This document shows, one piece after another, positions 38,889-48,160 of a stretch of DNA of 64,000 nucleotides. Position 1 is the first letter of the stretch; each line of letters opens with the position of its first letter. Source of the DNA: an uncultured Bacteriovoracaceae bacterium (GTDB lineage Bacteria > Bdellovibrionota > Bacteriovoracia > Bacteriovoracales > Bacteriovoracaceae); NCBI GenBank assembly GCA_937923325.1, contig CAKZUQ010000020.1, positions 1 through 64,000 of the forward strand, given 5' to 3'. The notes beneath the pieces were generated by a model, which searched no databases, was not told the origin of the DNA, and worked only from the letters and a program-made list of their open reading frames with translations. A program made the translations under genes and the position numbers.

Positions 38889-40264
38889 AATCTAAGGGAC
38901 TAGTTTGGTTAAGAAGAGATCTTCGTCTTTGGGATAACCATGCCTTAGCAAGTGCCACAGCTGAATGTGACTCTGTTACTGTTGTATTCGTGTTTGATTC
39001 AAATATCCTTTCAAAATTACCTAAAAAAGATCATAGAGTTGATTTTTTATTTTCCTTATTAGATTCAATGAAAGATAAAGTAAATATTTTATTTGGAGAC
39101 CCAATAAAGCTGATTCCTCAATTTGCAAAGAAGAATAACATTGATCAAGTATACATAAATAGAGATTATGAAACTTATGCAATTGAAAGAGATTCTAAAG
39201 TACAGGATTCTCTTTTTGAAAGTGGAATTAATTTGAAATCTTTTAAAGATCAAGTTGTTTTTGAAAAAGATCAGGTTCTAAATGGCAAGGGAGATTACTA
39301 CAAAGTATTTACTCCTTACAAAAATAGTTATTTGGCCTTACTCAATAAGGATCAATCCTCTTTAAAAGTTCATAAAGTAAATCTTAGTCCTATTTGTAAC
39401 TCTTTTATCAATGAAGTAATAAAGATTGAAGATATTGGTCATGAAAAAAGTGATGTCGCTTCATTTGATATAGACCCAATACCATTTGTTAAGAGTTTTC
39501 TTTCTGAAAATATTGATACATATGACGAATGTAGAGATTTTCCAATTCAAAAAGCTACTTCGAAGCTTTCTTTATATATTCGATTTGGAGTGGTTTCAAT
39601 TAGATCTCTTTTTATCAAGGCATTAGAGAAAAAATCAAAGGGACGAGATATCTGGGTAAGTGAACTTATTTGGAGAGACTTTTATTCGATGATACTTCAA
39701 GTTGATAATAAAATCGAAAAGCACCCCTTCAATTCGAAGTATAATGATTTTAAGTGGGATAAAAATCAAAATCTTTTAGATCTTTGGAAGAACGGTGAAA
39801 CTGGTGTTCCTATAGTCGATGCTGCTATGAAACAGTTAAATCAAACCGGATTTATGCACAATAGGCTTCGTATGGTTGTTGCATCTTATCTTACTAAGAC
39901 AATGCTTCTAGACTATAGGGAGGGGGAAAAGTATTTTGCTAAAATGCTTTACGATTTTGATCTTGCTTCAAATAATGGTGGTTGGCAATGGGCCGCTTCC
40001 ACAGGTTGTGATGCTGCACCATACTTTAGAGTTTTTAATCCATATAGACAGTCTGAAAGATTCGATAAAGAAGGAGAGTTTATAAAATCATACTTGCCTG
40101 AGTTAAAAAATTTACCTCGAAAGTTTATACATGACCCTTCCAAGATGTCTTTAGATGATCAATTAAAGTATGGGGTATATTTAGATAAAGACTATCCTCG
40201 ACCTGTTGTAGATTATACAGAAAATAGAAAAATAATAATTCAAAGATTCAAAGATCATGGTTAA
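38885..40264 (+). CDS. phrB: Deoxyribodipyrimidine photolyase (class I CPD)
   Basis: A 459-residue photolyase. It opens GLVWLRRDLRLWDNHAL (antenna-binding domain) and contains the FAD-binding region: VSELIWRDFYSMI, GETGVPIVDAAMKQL, GFMHNRLRMVVASYLTK and FDLASNNGGWQWAASTG. The last segment includes the tryptophans of the electron-transfer chain. It repairs cyclobutane pyrimidine dimers with blue light. Position after the CarH-like regulator fits light or damage induction. It overlaps the next gene by eight bases. Confidence 0.94.
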   Translation: MKSKGLVWLRRDLRLWDNHALASATAECDSVTVVFVFDSNILSKLPKKDHRVDFLFSLLDSMKDKVNILFGDPIKLIPQFAKKNNIDQVYINRDYETYAIERDSKVQDSLFESGINLKSFKDQVVFEKDQVLNGKGDYYKVFTPYKNSYLALLNKDQSSLKVHKVNLSPICNSFINEVIKIEDIGHEKSDVASFDIDPIPFVKSFLSENIDTYDECRDFPIQKATSKLSLYIRFGVVSIRSLFIKALEKKSKGRDIWVSELIWRDFYSMILQVDNKIEKHPFNSKYNDFKWDKNQNLLDLWKNGETGVPIVDAAMKQLNQTGFMHNRLRMVVASYLTKTMLLDYREGEKYFAKMLYDFDLASNNGGWQWAASTGCDAAPYFRVFNPYRQSERFDKEGEFIKSYLPELKNLPRKFIHDPSKMSLDDQLKYGVYLDKDYPRPVVDYTENRKIIIQRFKDHG

Positions 40265-41075
40265 TGAATTTGACTACATAATTGTAGGAAATGGTATTTT
40301 AGGTATTCATATTTCTAGAAAATTACAGGCATTGGGCAAGAGCTATGTCATTCTTGAGAAGTCTCGAAATGTAGGGGGACGTTTTAGCTCTAGAAGATTT
40401 GATGAGTATAACTTTAACTTTGGTGTTCGCAGCTTTATTTGGGATAATTTTTTTTTTAAAGAAGAAATTGATATTGGTCTTGCATCTGGAGACCTTATCA
40501 TGAAAGAAGATGAGGTATTTGCAAAAGACACATTTAATGTTTGGACTAAAAAACTTGCAAAGGAACTAAGAGTTAAGCATTGTGAAGTTAAAGAAGTCTT
40601 AAAAAGAGATGATTCATTAATTGAGGTACACTCTAGTTGTGAAATGTTACTATGTAAAAATCTTATTATAACGGCACCAGCTCCACAAGCATATCAAATT
40701 CTAAATAGTCACAAATATAATTTTCTTAAAGATGTTGTTTATAAACATGAGTCATTTTACATGTGTGAAAGTAATGATAAAGATCTTTGTGATGATGAAT
40801 TGGAATTAATTTCTAAAGTAGAATCAAAGAATAAGTATTTTTACTTTTTTTCTATTAAATTTTGGTCTGAAAAATCAAGAGAAGATCTTAAATTATATTT
40901 TGACAGTAAGCTTTCAGTAATTAACTCTTTTGCTCATAAATGGCGATATTCCAGAGTTCTAAACTCGGTTGAATACAAGCAGGTTGACCCAAATATTTTT
41001 GTTTTAGGTGATTTTTACTCCTCAGGGATTTTCGGCAGCTATGATTCTGCCAAATATTTCCTTAATAGTATTTAG
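40257..41075 (+). CDS. FAD-dependent amine-oxidase/renalase-like oxidoreductase
   Basis: A 272-residue protein. The FAD dinucleotide-binding motif is YIIVGNGILGIHIS near residues 6-19, followed by an acidic residue in YVILEKSRNVGGRFSSRR, as in renalase-like and protoporphyrinogen-oxidase-like flavoproteins. The C-terminal VLGDFYSSGIFGSYDSAK is the second FAD-binding segment. It lacks most of the middle domain (renalase is about 340 residues). This type of flavoprotein is often found next to bacterial photolyases. Confidence 0.8.
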   Translation: MVNEFDYIIVGNGILGIHISRKLQALGKSYVILEKSRNVGGRFSSRRFDEYNFNFGVRSFIWDNFFFKEEIDIGLASGDLIMKEDEVFAKDTFNVWTKKLAKELRVKHCEVKEVLKRDDSLIEVHSSCEMLLCKNLIITAPAPQAYQILNSHKYNFLKDVVYKHESFYMCESNDKDLCDDELELISKVESKNKYFYFFSIKFWSEKSREDLKLYFDSKLSVINSFAHKWRYSRVLNSVEYKQVDPNIFVLGDFYSSGIFGSYDSAKYFLNSI

Positions 41076-41129
41076 AATTTCTTTTTTCCACTTAAAGATT
41101 TTTTTTAAATTTGGTGCTAAAATGAAGTA

Positions 41130-42374
41130 ATGGATTTGAACGTCATCTTTATTTCTCCTTTGTCGGAATTGCTAAAAGATTTAGTGAATCATTTGCCACA
41201 AGCTGAAGGCTTTACAGTTTATGAATTGGACTCTATTGATGAGTATAGACAAGTTGTCGATTTTCTTCCAAAGAGTGTTACACTTACCTCTAATCTTAAA
41301 GTAACTCAAAGCTATTTGAAACTTGTAAAGGAAGTGCAGTCTGCAAGCTCGCACAATATTCTTGTCAGTGAGCGTGAAATCCCCTTGATGCTAGACGTCA
41401 AACTTTGCTCTGATGGTTTAAATCTGGTTTTATCCGAAAATGCTTGCGATATTGATATTATAAAGAAAATTATTATTGATTATTTTGAAGATAATCTTTC
41501 TGTTGATGAGAATCTATTGTCTAGAAATAATTTAGGTAAAAAGAATAAAGACGAAAAGAAAACTATGCGTCTTGAGAGAGGAATCCTAAGCTCAAAAAAG
41601 GGGCAATTTGATTTTTCCAAGAAAAAGCCATTCTCCTTGAGAAATGATAAAAGACGTTTGGAGCCCAAAAAGTTAAAACGAAATTATAATGAGGCTTCGT
41701 TTTATGAGGCAAAAGATGTAACTCCAAAAGAGATGCAAGAATTGTATCTCTATAATTTAAAAAAAATTAAGTTAAATAAAGACATTACTGAAGTTGAAAA
41801 AAAAGAAAAATATGAACTTTTAGTTAATACATATTTAGATGACTTTGATCCTCCTGAGTATACAAAAGAAATATTAAAGTCTTCACCCCAAAGACTTGAA
41901 GACTTACTAGAGGAAAACTTCGATAGGTATCTTGGATACAGTAATAATCTAGAATTTTTAGTTTTTATTTCTGAATTTTATAAGTATAAAGAGATTCACA
42001 ATGAATCTATAACTAAGTTTATTCATTTAAGCTTAAATAATTTAGTTGAAAGTGAGACATCATTTTTTACTTATGATCATGTGAATGAAAGCATTGAAGT
42101 CGTTCATTCCTATCACTCTGATCGGTATTTTGATGATGAAGATAGTCTAGGTAAATTAATAGAAGAGCTTCCTCCTATCATTAATCAGATAAAAGTTGAC
42201 CATTTTTATGACCATGATTTATTATCTAACATTAATTATTATATTTTCCCTTACTTTCGTGGTGATGAAGTCTTGGGCTTTTCATTGACTCACTTTAAGA
42301 GTTCTTTACTTAGTCGTGAAGCAAAAAGACAACTTGAACTTTTTACTAGCTTAGCGAGAGGAATATTTCTTTGA
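41130..42374 (+). CDS. Protein with receiver-like N-terminus and GAF-like C-terminus
   Basis: A 414-residue cytoplasmic protein. Residues 1-120 look like a degenerate response-regulator fold (NVIFISPLSELLKDLV), residues about 150-200 are a basic linker, and the last 150 residues resemble a sensory domain that ends with a helix. The canonical phospho-acceptor Asp was not found. It overlaps the next gene by four bases and likely acts with it in a signalling pathway. No name can be given. Confidence 0.6.
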   Translation: MDLNVIFISPLSELLKDLVNHLPQAEGFTVYELDSIDEYRQVVDFLPKSVTLTSNLKVTQSYLKLVKEVQSASSHNILVSEREIPLMLDVKLCSDGLNLVLSENACDIDIIKKIIIDYFEDNLSVDENLLSRNNLGKKNKDEKKTMRLERGILSSKKGQFDFSKKKPFSLRNDKRRLEPKKLKRNYNEASFYEAKDVTPKEMQELYLYNLKKIKLNKDITEVEKKEKYELLVNTYLDDFDPPEYTKEILKSSPQRLEDLLEENFDRYLGYSNNLEFLVFISEFYKYKEIHNESITKFIHLSLNNLVESETSFFTYDHVNESIEVVHSYHSDRYFDDEDSLGKLIEELPPIINQIKVDHFYDHDLLSNINYYIFPYFRGDEVLGFSLTHFKSSLLSREAKRQLELFTSLARGIFL

Positions 42375-43315
42375 ATTTTCTTAGTTTAAAACATACGTAC
42401 ATAGAGTCTTATGAAGGATCCTTTGATTTTGATCTTTATCTATTTGATGAAAAAAGATACAATCGAATCTTTGCCTTAAAAGCAAAGTCTCCTTTGACAA
42501 GAGAGAGATTTGCCGAAATTCAAAATCTATGTTTAAAAGGTTTAGTTCTTCAATTTAAAGATGAATACTTAGATGAGTTTAAGAAACTTAAAATAAGAGA
42601 TGATATTTATAGAGATAATGAAAAACAAATAGAGCTTGAAAAAACAGAAGCTAAAAATCTAGTTAAGAAAACTAAGCTAGAAGATTTTGATGTTAAGGAA
42701 GTTTTGAAGAGCTCTGTTGAAAACTCTAACTTTGAACCTCTTATACTAAGAGCGCAAAAGGAAATTTCTTACTTTTCCATTCGAGTGTCTCAACTTCAAT
42801 CAGATTTGATAGACTTTATTTCAAATAGCTTAACTAGAGACTCTAGTCTTACTAGAGGGGCTGCTTTTTGTTATTTTTTATGTAAAAAAATTGGAGTCGT
42901 TAAAGAAATTGATATATTAGAAGTTTTAACCGCTTATCTTTTAAAAGACATAGGACTTACTCAGATTATGATTAGTGGCTATTCTCCTGAGGATTATTCA
43001 AAGCATCCGGCTTTCTCTACTATGCTACTGAGACGCATGGATATAAAACTGTCAGACAATATCACCAAAATGATAATGGAGAGCCATGAAAGATATGATG
43101 GCCTTGGTTTCCCGTTAGGAAAAAAAGAGCAATTTATTTATTCTGGATCTAAAATTGTAAATTTATGCGATTTTATAATAGAAAACACTTATAAAGTTGA
43201 ACCAAAAATCAACTTTTATACCTGTCTTCGAAGTGTCGTAAATGGGCGCTCACTAAATAATGAAGTTAGAAAGTACCCAGAAGAATTTATTTCGGCATTA
43301 AAGACTTTTATCTAG
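42371..43315 (+). CDS. Degenerate HD-GYP domain protein
   Basis: A 314-residue protein. The region 160-310 follows the HD-GYP fold: LLKDIG (191-195, where active enzymes have HDIG), HPAFS (His212) and SHERYDGLGFP (238-248, family HHERxDGxGYP). Loss of the HD histidine argues against c-di-GMP phosphodiesterase activity; it may instead bind the nucleotide or a partner. TTG start overlaps the preceding stop. It converges on the ABC-F gene with four bases of overlap. Confidence 0.75.
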   Translation: MNFLSLKHTYIESYEGSFDFDLYLFDEKRYNRIFALKAKSPLTRERFAEIQNLCLKGLVLQFKDEYLDEFKKLKIRDDIYRDNEKQIELEKTEAKNLVKKTKLEDFDVKEVLKSSVENSNFEPLILRAQKEISYFSIRVSQLQSDLIDFISNSLTRDSSLTRGAAFCYFLCKKIGVVKEIDILEVLTAYLLKDIGLTQIMISGYSPEDYSKHPAFSTMLLRRMDIKLSDNITKMIMESHERYDGLGFPLGKKEQFIYSGSKIVNLCDFIIENTYKVEPKINFYTCLRSVVNGRSLNNEVRKYPEEFISALKTFI

Positions 43316-44904
43316 TTTTTACTCGATAAGTATTCATCGTATGTAATATAGTGATCTTCAATTACCTTTCCGTCAACACCAATGTCGATAATTCTATTTG
43401 CAACAGTTTGAATGAACTCATGGTCATGTGATGTAAAAAGAGTTGATCCTTTGAAACGACATACACCTTCGTTTACTGCAGTAATACTTTCTAGATCAAG
43501 GTGAGATGTTGGGCCATCAAGTAAAATAACGTTTGGCTTTTCAAGCATCATTTTTGAAAGTACACACCTAACTTTCTCTCCACCTGATAATACATTTGTT
43601 TTCTTTAGAGCTTCTTCTCCAGAAAAGAGCATTTTTCCTAAAAAACCTCTTATATATGAGTCATTTTGATCTTCTGAGTATTGTTTAAGCCAGTCTACAA
43701 GATTGTATTTACCATCCATAAAGTAATCAGAGTTGTCAGCTGGAAAATATGCTTTTTTGATTGTAATTCCCCATCTATATTCGCCACTGTCAGGCTCCAT
43801 CTCTCCATTTAATATTTTAAATAGAGTTGTAATAGCTGTATCGCTATCAGATATAAAGGCAATTTTATCTTCTTTGTTTATATCAAAACTAACGTTGTCT
43901 AATACTTTTTTTCCATCGATAGTTTTAGATAGTCCATTAACACTTAGAAGATCTTTACCAGGCTCTCTTTCCATCTCAAAATGAATGAATGGATACTTTC
44001 TAGAAGACTGCGGAAGACTTCCAAGGTCAAGCTTTTCAAGTTGTTTTTGTCTAGATGTTGCTTGCTTTGCTTTTGAAGCATTGGCACTGAATTTGGCGAT
44101 AAAATCTTTAAGCTCTTTCGCTTTTTGCTCGTCTTTCTTCTTTTGATCACCTCTCAGTTGTTGTGCCAACTCAGATGACTTTCTCCAAAAGTCATAATTT
44201 CCAGTATAAATATTAATTTTACCAAAATCTAGATCTGCGATATGTGTACATACTTGATTTAAAAAATGTCTATCGTGAGAGACGACGATAACGGTATTTG
44301 GAAAATCATATAAGAAGTTTTCTAGCCATTTAATTGCTTTAATATCCAAATGGTTTGTAGGTTCATCAAGTAAAAGTACATCTGGTTTTCCAAAAAGAGC
44401 TCTACCTAAAAGAACCTTTACTTTTTGAGCTCCAGTTAAGTCTTTCATAAGTGTATTGTGAAAAGAAGTCTCTATTCCCAGACCTGTTAACATTATAGCA
44501 GCATCACTTTCAGCTTCCCATCCGTTCATCTCTGCAAATTCCGCTTCTAGCTCAGCCGCTTTAATACCGTCTTCTTCAGAAAAGTCTTCTTTGGCATAAA
44601 GTTCATCTTTGGCTTTCATAATTTGATAAAGTTTATCGTTACCCATCATTACCGTATCGATGGCAGAAGAATTCTCATGAGCAAAGTGATCCTGTCTAAG
44701 TACAGATAATCTCTCTCCTGGAGTTAAGTTTACATTTCCAGTATTTGGCTCAAGGTCACCTGAGAGTATTTTTACAAAAGTTGTTTTTCCAGCACCATTT
44801 GCTCCTATTAGCCCATAACAGTTTCCTGGAGTAAATTTAATATTAACATCATCAAATAGTTTTCTTCCGCCAAAACTAAGGCTTACATTGCTAGTACTGA
44901 TCAT
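43312..44904 (-). CDS. ybiT: ABC-F family ATPase, YbiT/YkpA type
   Basis: A 530-residue soluble protein with two ABC modules (GLIGANGAGKTT, and a second degenerate P-loop in IAFISDSDTAITTLF) and Walker B LLLDEPTNHLD in the first. The length and the opening MISTSNVSLSFGGRKLFDDV match YbiT-type ABC-F proteins. These bind the ribosome and help with stalled or difficult translation. The second P-loop lacks the lysine-containing GxxGxGKS consensus, which is notable; the first is intact. The ATG lacks a strong ribosome site. Confidence 0.87.
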   Translation of the reverse strand: MISTSNVSLSFGGRKLFDDVNIKFTPGNCYGLIGANGAGKTTFVKILSGDLEPNTGNVNLTPGERLSVLRQDHFAHENSSAIDTVMMGNDKLYQIMKAKDELYAKEDFSEEDGIKAAELEAEFAEMNGWEAESDAAIMLTGLGIETSFHNTLMKDLTGAQKVKVLLGRALFGKPDVLLLDEPTNHLDIKAIKWLENFLYDFPNTVIVVSHDRHFLNQVCTHIADLDFGKINIYTGNYDFWRKSSELAQQLRGDQKKKDEQKAKELKDFIAKFSANASKAKQATSRQKQLEKLDLGSLPQSSRKYPFIHFEMEREPGKDLLSVNGLSKTIDGKKVLDNVSFDINKEDKIAFISDSDTAITTLFKILNGEMEPDSGEYRWGITIKKAYFPADNSDYFMDGKYNLVDWLKQYSEDQNDSYIRGFLGKMLFSGEEALKKTNVLSGGEKVRCVLSKMMLEKPNVILLDGPTSHLDLESITAVNEGVCRFKGSTLFTSHDHEFIQTVANRIIDIGVDGKVIEDHYITYDEYLSSKN

Positions 44905-45024
44905 TTGTAAAGTCTCTTATAGGTTATTTAAATTATTTGCTGATATGTATCAAAACATTAAGCATTCTGTAAAGGTTCAAAGTAGCTTTTGACATGCCGA
45001 AGTAAAACTTGTTATTTAAAATGA

Positions 45025-45702
45025 ATGAATGAATTTAAAATTGAAAAATCTTGGTCAAAATACTTAAAGCCAGAGTTTGCGAAAGACTATATGCTAGAAC
45101 TTTATTCTTTCCTGAAGAAAGAAAGAGCAATTAAAAGTATCTTCCCTGAAGATGAAGATATGTTTAATGCTTTTAGCTCAACACCTTTTGATAAAGTGAA
45201 AGTTGTAATTTTAGGGCAAGATCCATATCACGGTGAAGGGCAAGCGCATGGATTATCTTTTTCTGTAAAAGAAGGAGTAAAAATTCCTCCTTCTTTGGCA
45301 AATATCTATAAAGAGTTAAAAATGGATCTTGATATTGATCACCCTGGACATGGTAACCTAGAGTCTTGGGCAAAAGAAGGGGTTTTACTGCTAAATTCCG
45401 TTTTGACTGTTGAAAAAGCAAGTGCTGGATCTCATCGAAAAAAAGGATGGGAAAAATTTACCGATAAAGTAATAGAAGTACTTAATGAAGAAAAGGAAAA
45501 TCTTGTCTTTGTTCTTTGGGGAGCTCCAGCTCAAAAGAAGGGGTGTAAGATCGATAAACAGAAACATCTTGTTTTAACTGCTCCACATCCTTCTCCATTA
45601 TCTTCATATCGAGGATTCTTTGGGTGCAAGCATTTCTCTAGGGTTAATGAGTATCTTGAGTCAAAAGAAATTGAACTAATTTCGTGGAACTTAATTATTT
45701 AG
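45025..45702 (+). CDS. ung: Uracil-DNA glycosylase
   Basis: A 225-residue family-1 UDG: the water-activating loop GQDPYHG (64-70, catalytic Asp66), LLLNSVLTV (residue 121 on) and the DNA-intercalating loop HPSPLS (188-193) are all present. It removes uracil from DNA. ATG 45025 is used because the ATG at 45021 is followed by a stop after three codons. Overlapping ATGs 45021/45025 are a small curiosity. Followed by a long hairpin. Confidence 0.95.
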   Translation: MNEFKIEKSWSKYLKPEFAKDYMLELYSFLKKERAIKSIFPEDEDMFNAFSSTPFDKVKVVILGQDPYHGEGQAHGLSFSVKEGVKIPPSLANIYKELKMDLDIDHPGHGNLESWAKEGVLLLNSVLTVEKASAGSHRKKGWEKFTDKVIEVLNEEKENLVFVLWGAPAQKKGCKIDKQKHLVLTAPHPSPLSSYRGFFGCKHFSRVNEYLESKEIELISWNLII

Positions 45703-45758
45703 AATAGATTCTTATTTAAATCTCTTTATTCTTTTATTCAAAATAAAATCTTAAGATA

Positions 45759-45793
45759 GTAAGAGCTAAAAAGGGAGACTTTTAGCTCTTACT
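45759..45793. terminator. Bidirectional terminator after ung
   Basis: AGTAAGAGCTAAAA (45759-45772) and TTTTAGCTCTTACT (45780-45793) form a perfect 14-base-pair stem around GGGAGAC. It serves both ung and the convergent outer-membrane protein gene. Confidence 0.85.
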
Positions 45794-45806
45794 GCATGGG
45801 GAGGGA

Positions 45807-46649
45807 TCAGTAATATTTGCTAAAACCGATAGCAAATGTATTGCTCATATCTGTGTTTTCACCTTGTGTTTTAGTTGCAAAAGTAAGGTCTATAACATTA
45901 TCTTTTAAGATTAATGCACCTGTTGCTGAGACTTGTGTATATGCCTCTTTAACTCTAGAGAACCCTGGAGATCCTGTCACTTCAAAGCCTGGGCCAAGAA
46001 TATCTGTACCATCAAATGTATTAAACTTTGCATATCCAAGACCGAAATAAACCTTACTTGTTAGGTAAGTTGCTACATTTAAATTTACTAGAGATTGGTT
46101 ATGTCCTGTTGGCCTGATTGTGTATCTATTATTTAAGCTGAGATCTATCTTTCCTAATCTTTTTGAAAAATTTGCATGAAAGTCGTATTTTGAAAAACCA
46201 TCATTCAAAGCAATAAATGTGTCTGGACTTTTATTGTCGCCTGGAAGTCTAGCACCAATTCCAAGATCAATTTTTATAAAACGCTTTGTCATATTTTGCA
46301 TATAAGCGATTCTAATTTCACTAATACCTCTTCTTGATGCACCTTCTGCTGCATCAGCAACAGCTGTGTCGTTCATCTTAGCTTCGCTGTAGGTAAGGTT
46401 GAAAGCAAGGGATTTATCTTCGGCTAAATTGTAGTTTGTACCAATGTTATACTGTAAAGTAGTTCTTGTTCCTTCGCCTGTTGCATTAGGAGCATCTTTA
46501 AAATTTACTTCCTTATCACCAACCCAAAGACCATCTGCCGTAGTATAAGATATACCAACTCTTGCAGACGAAGCCTGAGCAGTTGATGTAAAGAGTGTAC
46601 ATATTGCCAATAGTATTACTTTGCTTAATATTTTTGTTCTTCGCTTCAT
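45807..46649 (-). CDS. Outer-membrane beta-barrel protein
   Basis: A 280-residue protein with signal peptide ending AQAS, alternating hydrophobic strands through the whole length and a C-terminal strand ending in KYY, the pattern of outer-membrane barrels. No family name is safe. It follows the small exported protein gene (46651-46866) with one base between them and is likely co-transcribed. Confidence 0.7.
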   Translation of the reverse strand: MKRRTKILSKVILLAICTLFTSTAQASSARVGISYTTADGLWVGDKEVNFKDAPNATGEGTRTTLQYNIGTNYNLAEDKSLAFNLTYSEAKMNDTAVADAAEGASRRGISEIRIAYMQNMTKRFIKIDLGIGARLPGDNKSPDTFIALNDGFSKYDFHANFSKRLGKIDLSLNNRYTIRPTGHNQSLVNLNVATYLTSKVYFGLGYAKFNTFDGTDILGPGFEVTGSPGFSRVKEAYTQVSATGALILKDNVIDLTFATKTQGENTDMSNTFAIGFSKYY

Positions 46650-46650
46650 A

Positions 46651-46866
46651 TCAGTTATTCTCCATCATTGCTTTTAATTTTTTGAATCTTCTTGTGCAAG
46701 TAATAAGTTTTTCATTACTTTTGCATTTAAAGGTTTTAAGGTCTACCTTTTTGTCCATTGCGTTGTTTTCCATCTTGTCTGATAGATCTAAATCTAAAGT
46801 TTTTGTACCGCTTGCATGTAATTGTGACATTAAAATTACAGCGCCTATGTAAATAGCGTTTTTCAT
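46651..46866 (-). CDS. Small exported protein
   Basis: A 71-residue protein with a signal peptide (MKNAIYIGAVILMSQLHAS) and a short basic mature part with two cysteines (TFKCKS, LITCTR). It has a good ribosome site (AAGGAG). One base separates it from the outer-membrane barrel gene, so it is probably a periplasmic or surface partner. No family recognised. Confidence 0.6.
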   Translation of the reverse strand: MKNAIYIGAVILMSQLHASGTKTLDLDLSDKMENNAMDKKVDLKTFKCKSNEKLITCTRRFKKLKAMMENN

Positions 46867-47165
46867 TTTTATTCTCCTTGGTTTGTAATAAAGTTTAATT
46901 TTTTTATAAGGAACTGGAAATGAATTTATTTCACTATGCTTTATTCCTTAAAGGAAATTCCGAATGTGTTCAAACTTGACTAAAGTGATTTTAAAACTTC
47001 TATGATTCTCCAAAGTTTTATTTGAGTATATTTTGTTAAAAATATATTCAAACTGAGTTGTTAACTCTTGTTGTTGGGTTGTGTAGGGGGGGAGTCTATC
47101 TATTTCTTGCGAACAGATTAGATAAAGTATAAGCTTATTGATATAGGAAAATAGTAAGGTAATGT

Positions 47166-48044
47166 ATGGGGTTATACGAGGACATGCGTATATTTAATAA
47201 GGTTTGTGAATTAGAGAGCTTTTCAAAAGCGGCTTCTGATCTCAATATGAGTAGTTCAGCTGTGTCAAAAGCAATTAAGCGCTTTGAAGATACATCAGGA
47301 GAGATTTTATTAAACCGTAATACTCAAAATATAGCTTTAACAAATATTGGTAAAGTGTATTTTGATAAAAGCATAGGTATAATCGATTCAATTGCTGAAT
47401 TATCAGATTTATCTAATAAAAATCAAGTCCACCAGGCTTTAAAAGTTACTTTTTGTAATGATTGCCAATACTTTTTTCAAAACGAAGTGTTGGATATAAC
47501 GAGAGATTATACAAAAGGTAGAAGCATTATTGTTTGTGAGTTAAGTCAAGAAAAAGCAAAGTTTGATCTTGTTAGTTCAAGGTCTGATTTTTATTTTTAT
47601 CTTGGTATTCCTAAGGAGTCTAATTTAGTTGCTAGAAAATTATGTTCTCTTAGTTACTCGATATACTGTCCAACTGACCTTGATGGTCAGTTAGTCGATA
47701 AGATTGTGGTGCATAGTTCTTTTTACTCTGCCAGAACGCGAAAATTAAATGTTGAATTATCAACTAAAATAGACTTTAAACCGTTATTGGTTTTTGATAG
47801 TTATAAAGATAGTTTTAATTATGCCGTTAAGAGTAAGCAACCAGTTTTATTGCCAACTTTATTTGAAAATAAAATTTTAGATAAAGGTTTTAAAAAATTT
47901 CAAGATGTTTTGGTGAATGATACCTTTGACCGCGAAGGTATTTATCTTTGTTATCTTGTTAGGAGTCATCAAAAAGATTTAGAGTACAAGAGTTTTGTTG
48001 AAGAGTTAATGTGTCGAGTTAAAACTAAGCTAGTCAATGTCTAG
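47166..48044 (+). CDS. LysR-family transcriptional regulator
   Basis: A 292-residue protein with a LysR-type winged helix at residues 1-60 (FNKVCELESFSKAASDLNMS, SSAVSKAIKRFE) and a periplasmic-binding-protein-like effector domain. Start ATG 47166 is the first codon after TAAGGTA. The 300-base region before it (46867-47165) is shared with the divergent small-protein gene and is the likely place of its operator. Effector unknown. Confidence 0.82.
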   Translation: MGLYEDMRIFNKVCELESFSKAASDLNMSSSAVSKAIKRFEDTSGEILLNRNTQNIALTNIGKVYFDKSIGIIDSIAELSDLSNKNQVHQALKVTFCNDCQYFFQNEVLDITRDYTKGRSIIVCELSQEKAKFDLVSSRSDFYFYLGIPKESNLVARKLCSLSYSIYCPTDLDGQLVDKIVVHSSFYSARTRKLNVELSTKIDFKPLLVFDSYKDSFNYAVKSKQPVLLPTLFENKILDKGFKKFQDVLVNDTFDREGIYLCYLVRSHQKDLEYKSFVEELMCRVKTKLVNV

Positions 48045-48160
48045 TTTTGTTTTTTTTGATTTAAAACTTAGTTACTTTAAATTAATTTGTAACTTATTGA
48101 AAAAATAAACGAACACTGTTTGAGAATATTACATAAAGATTAATTTAAAAAAGGAAATAA

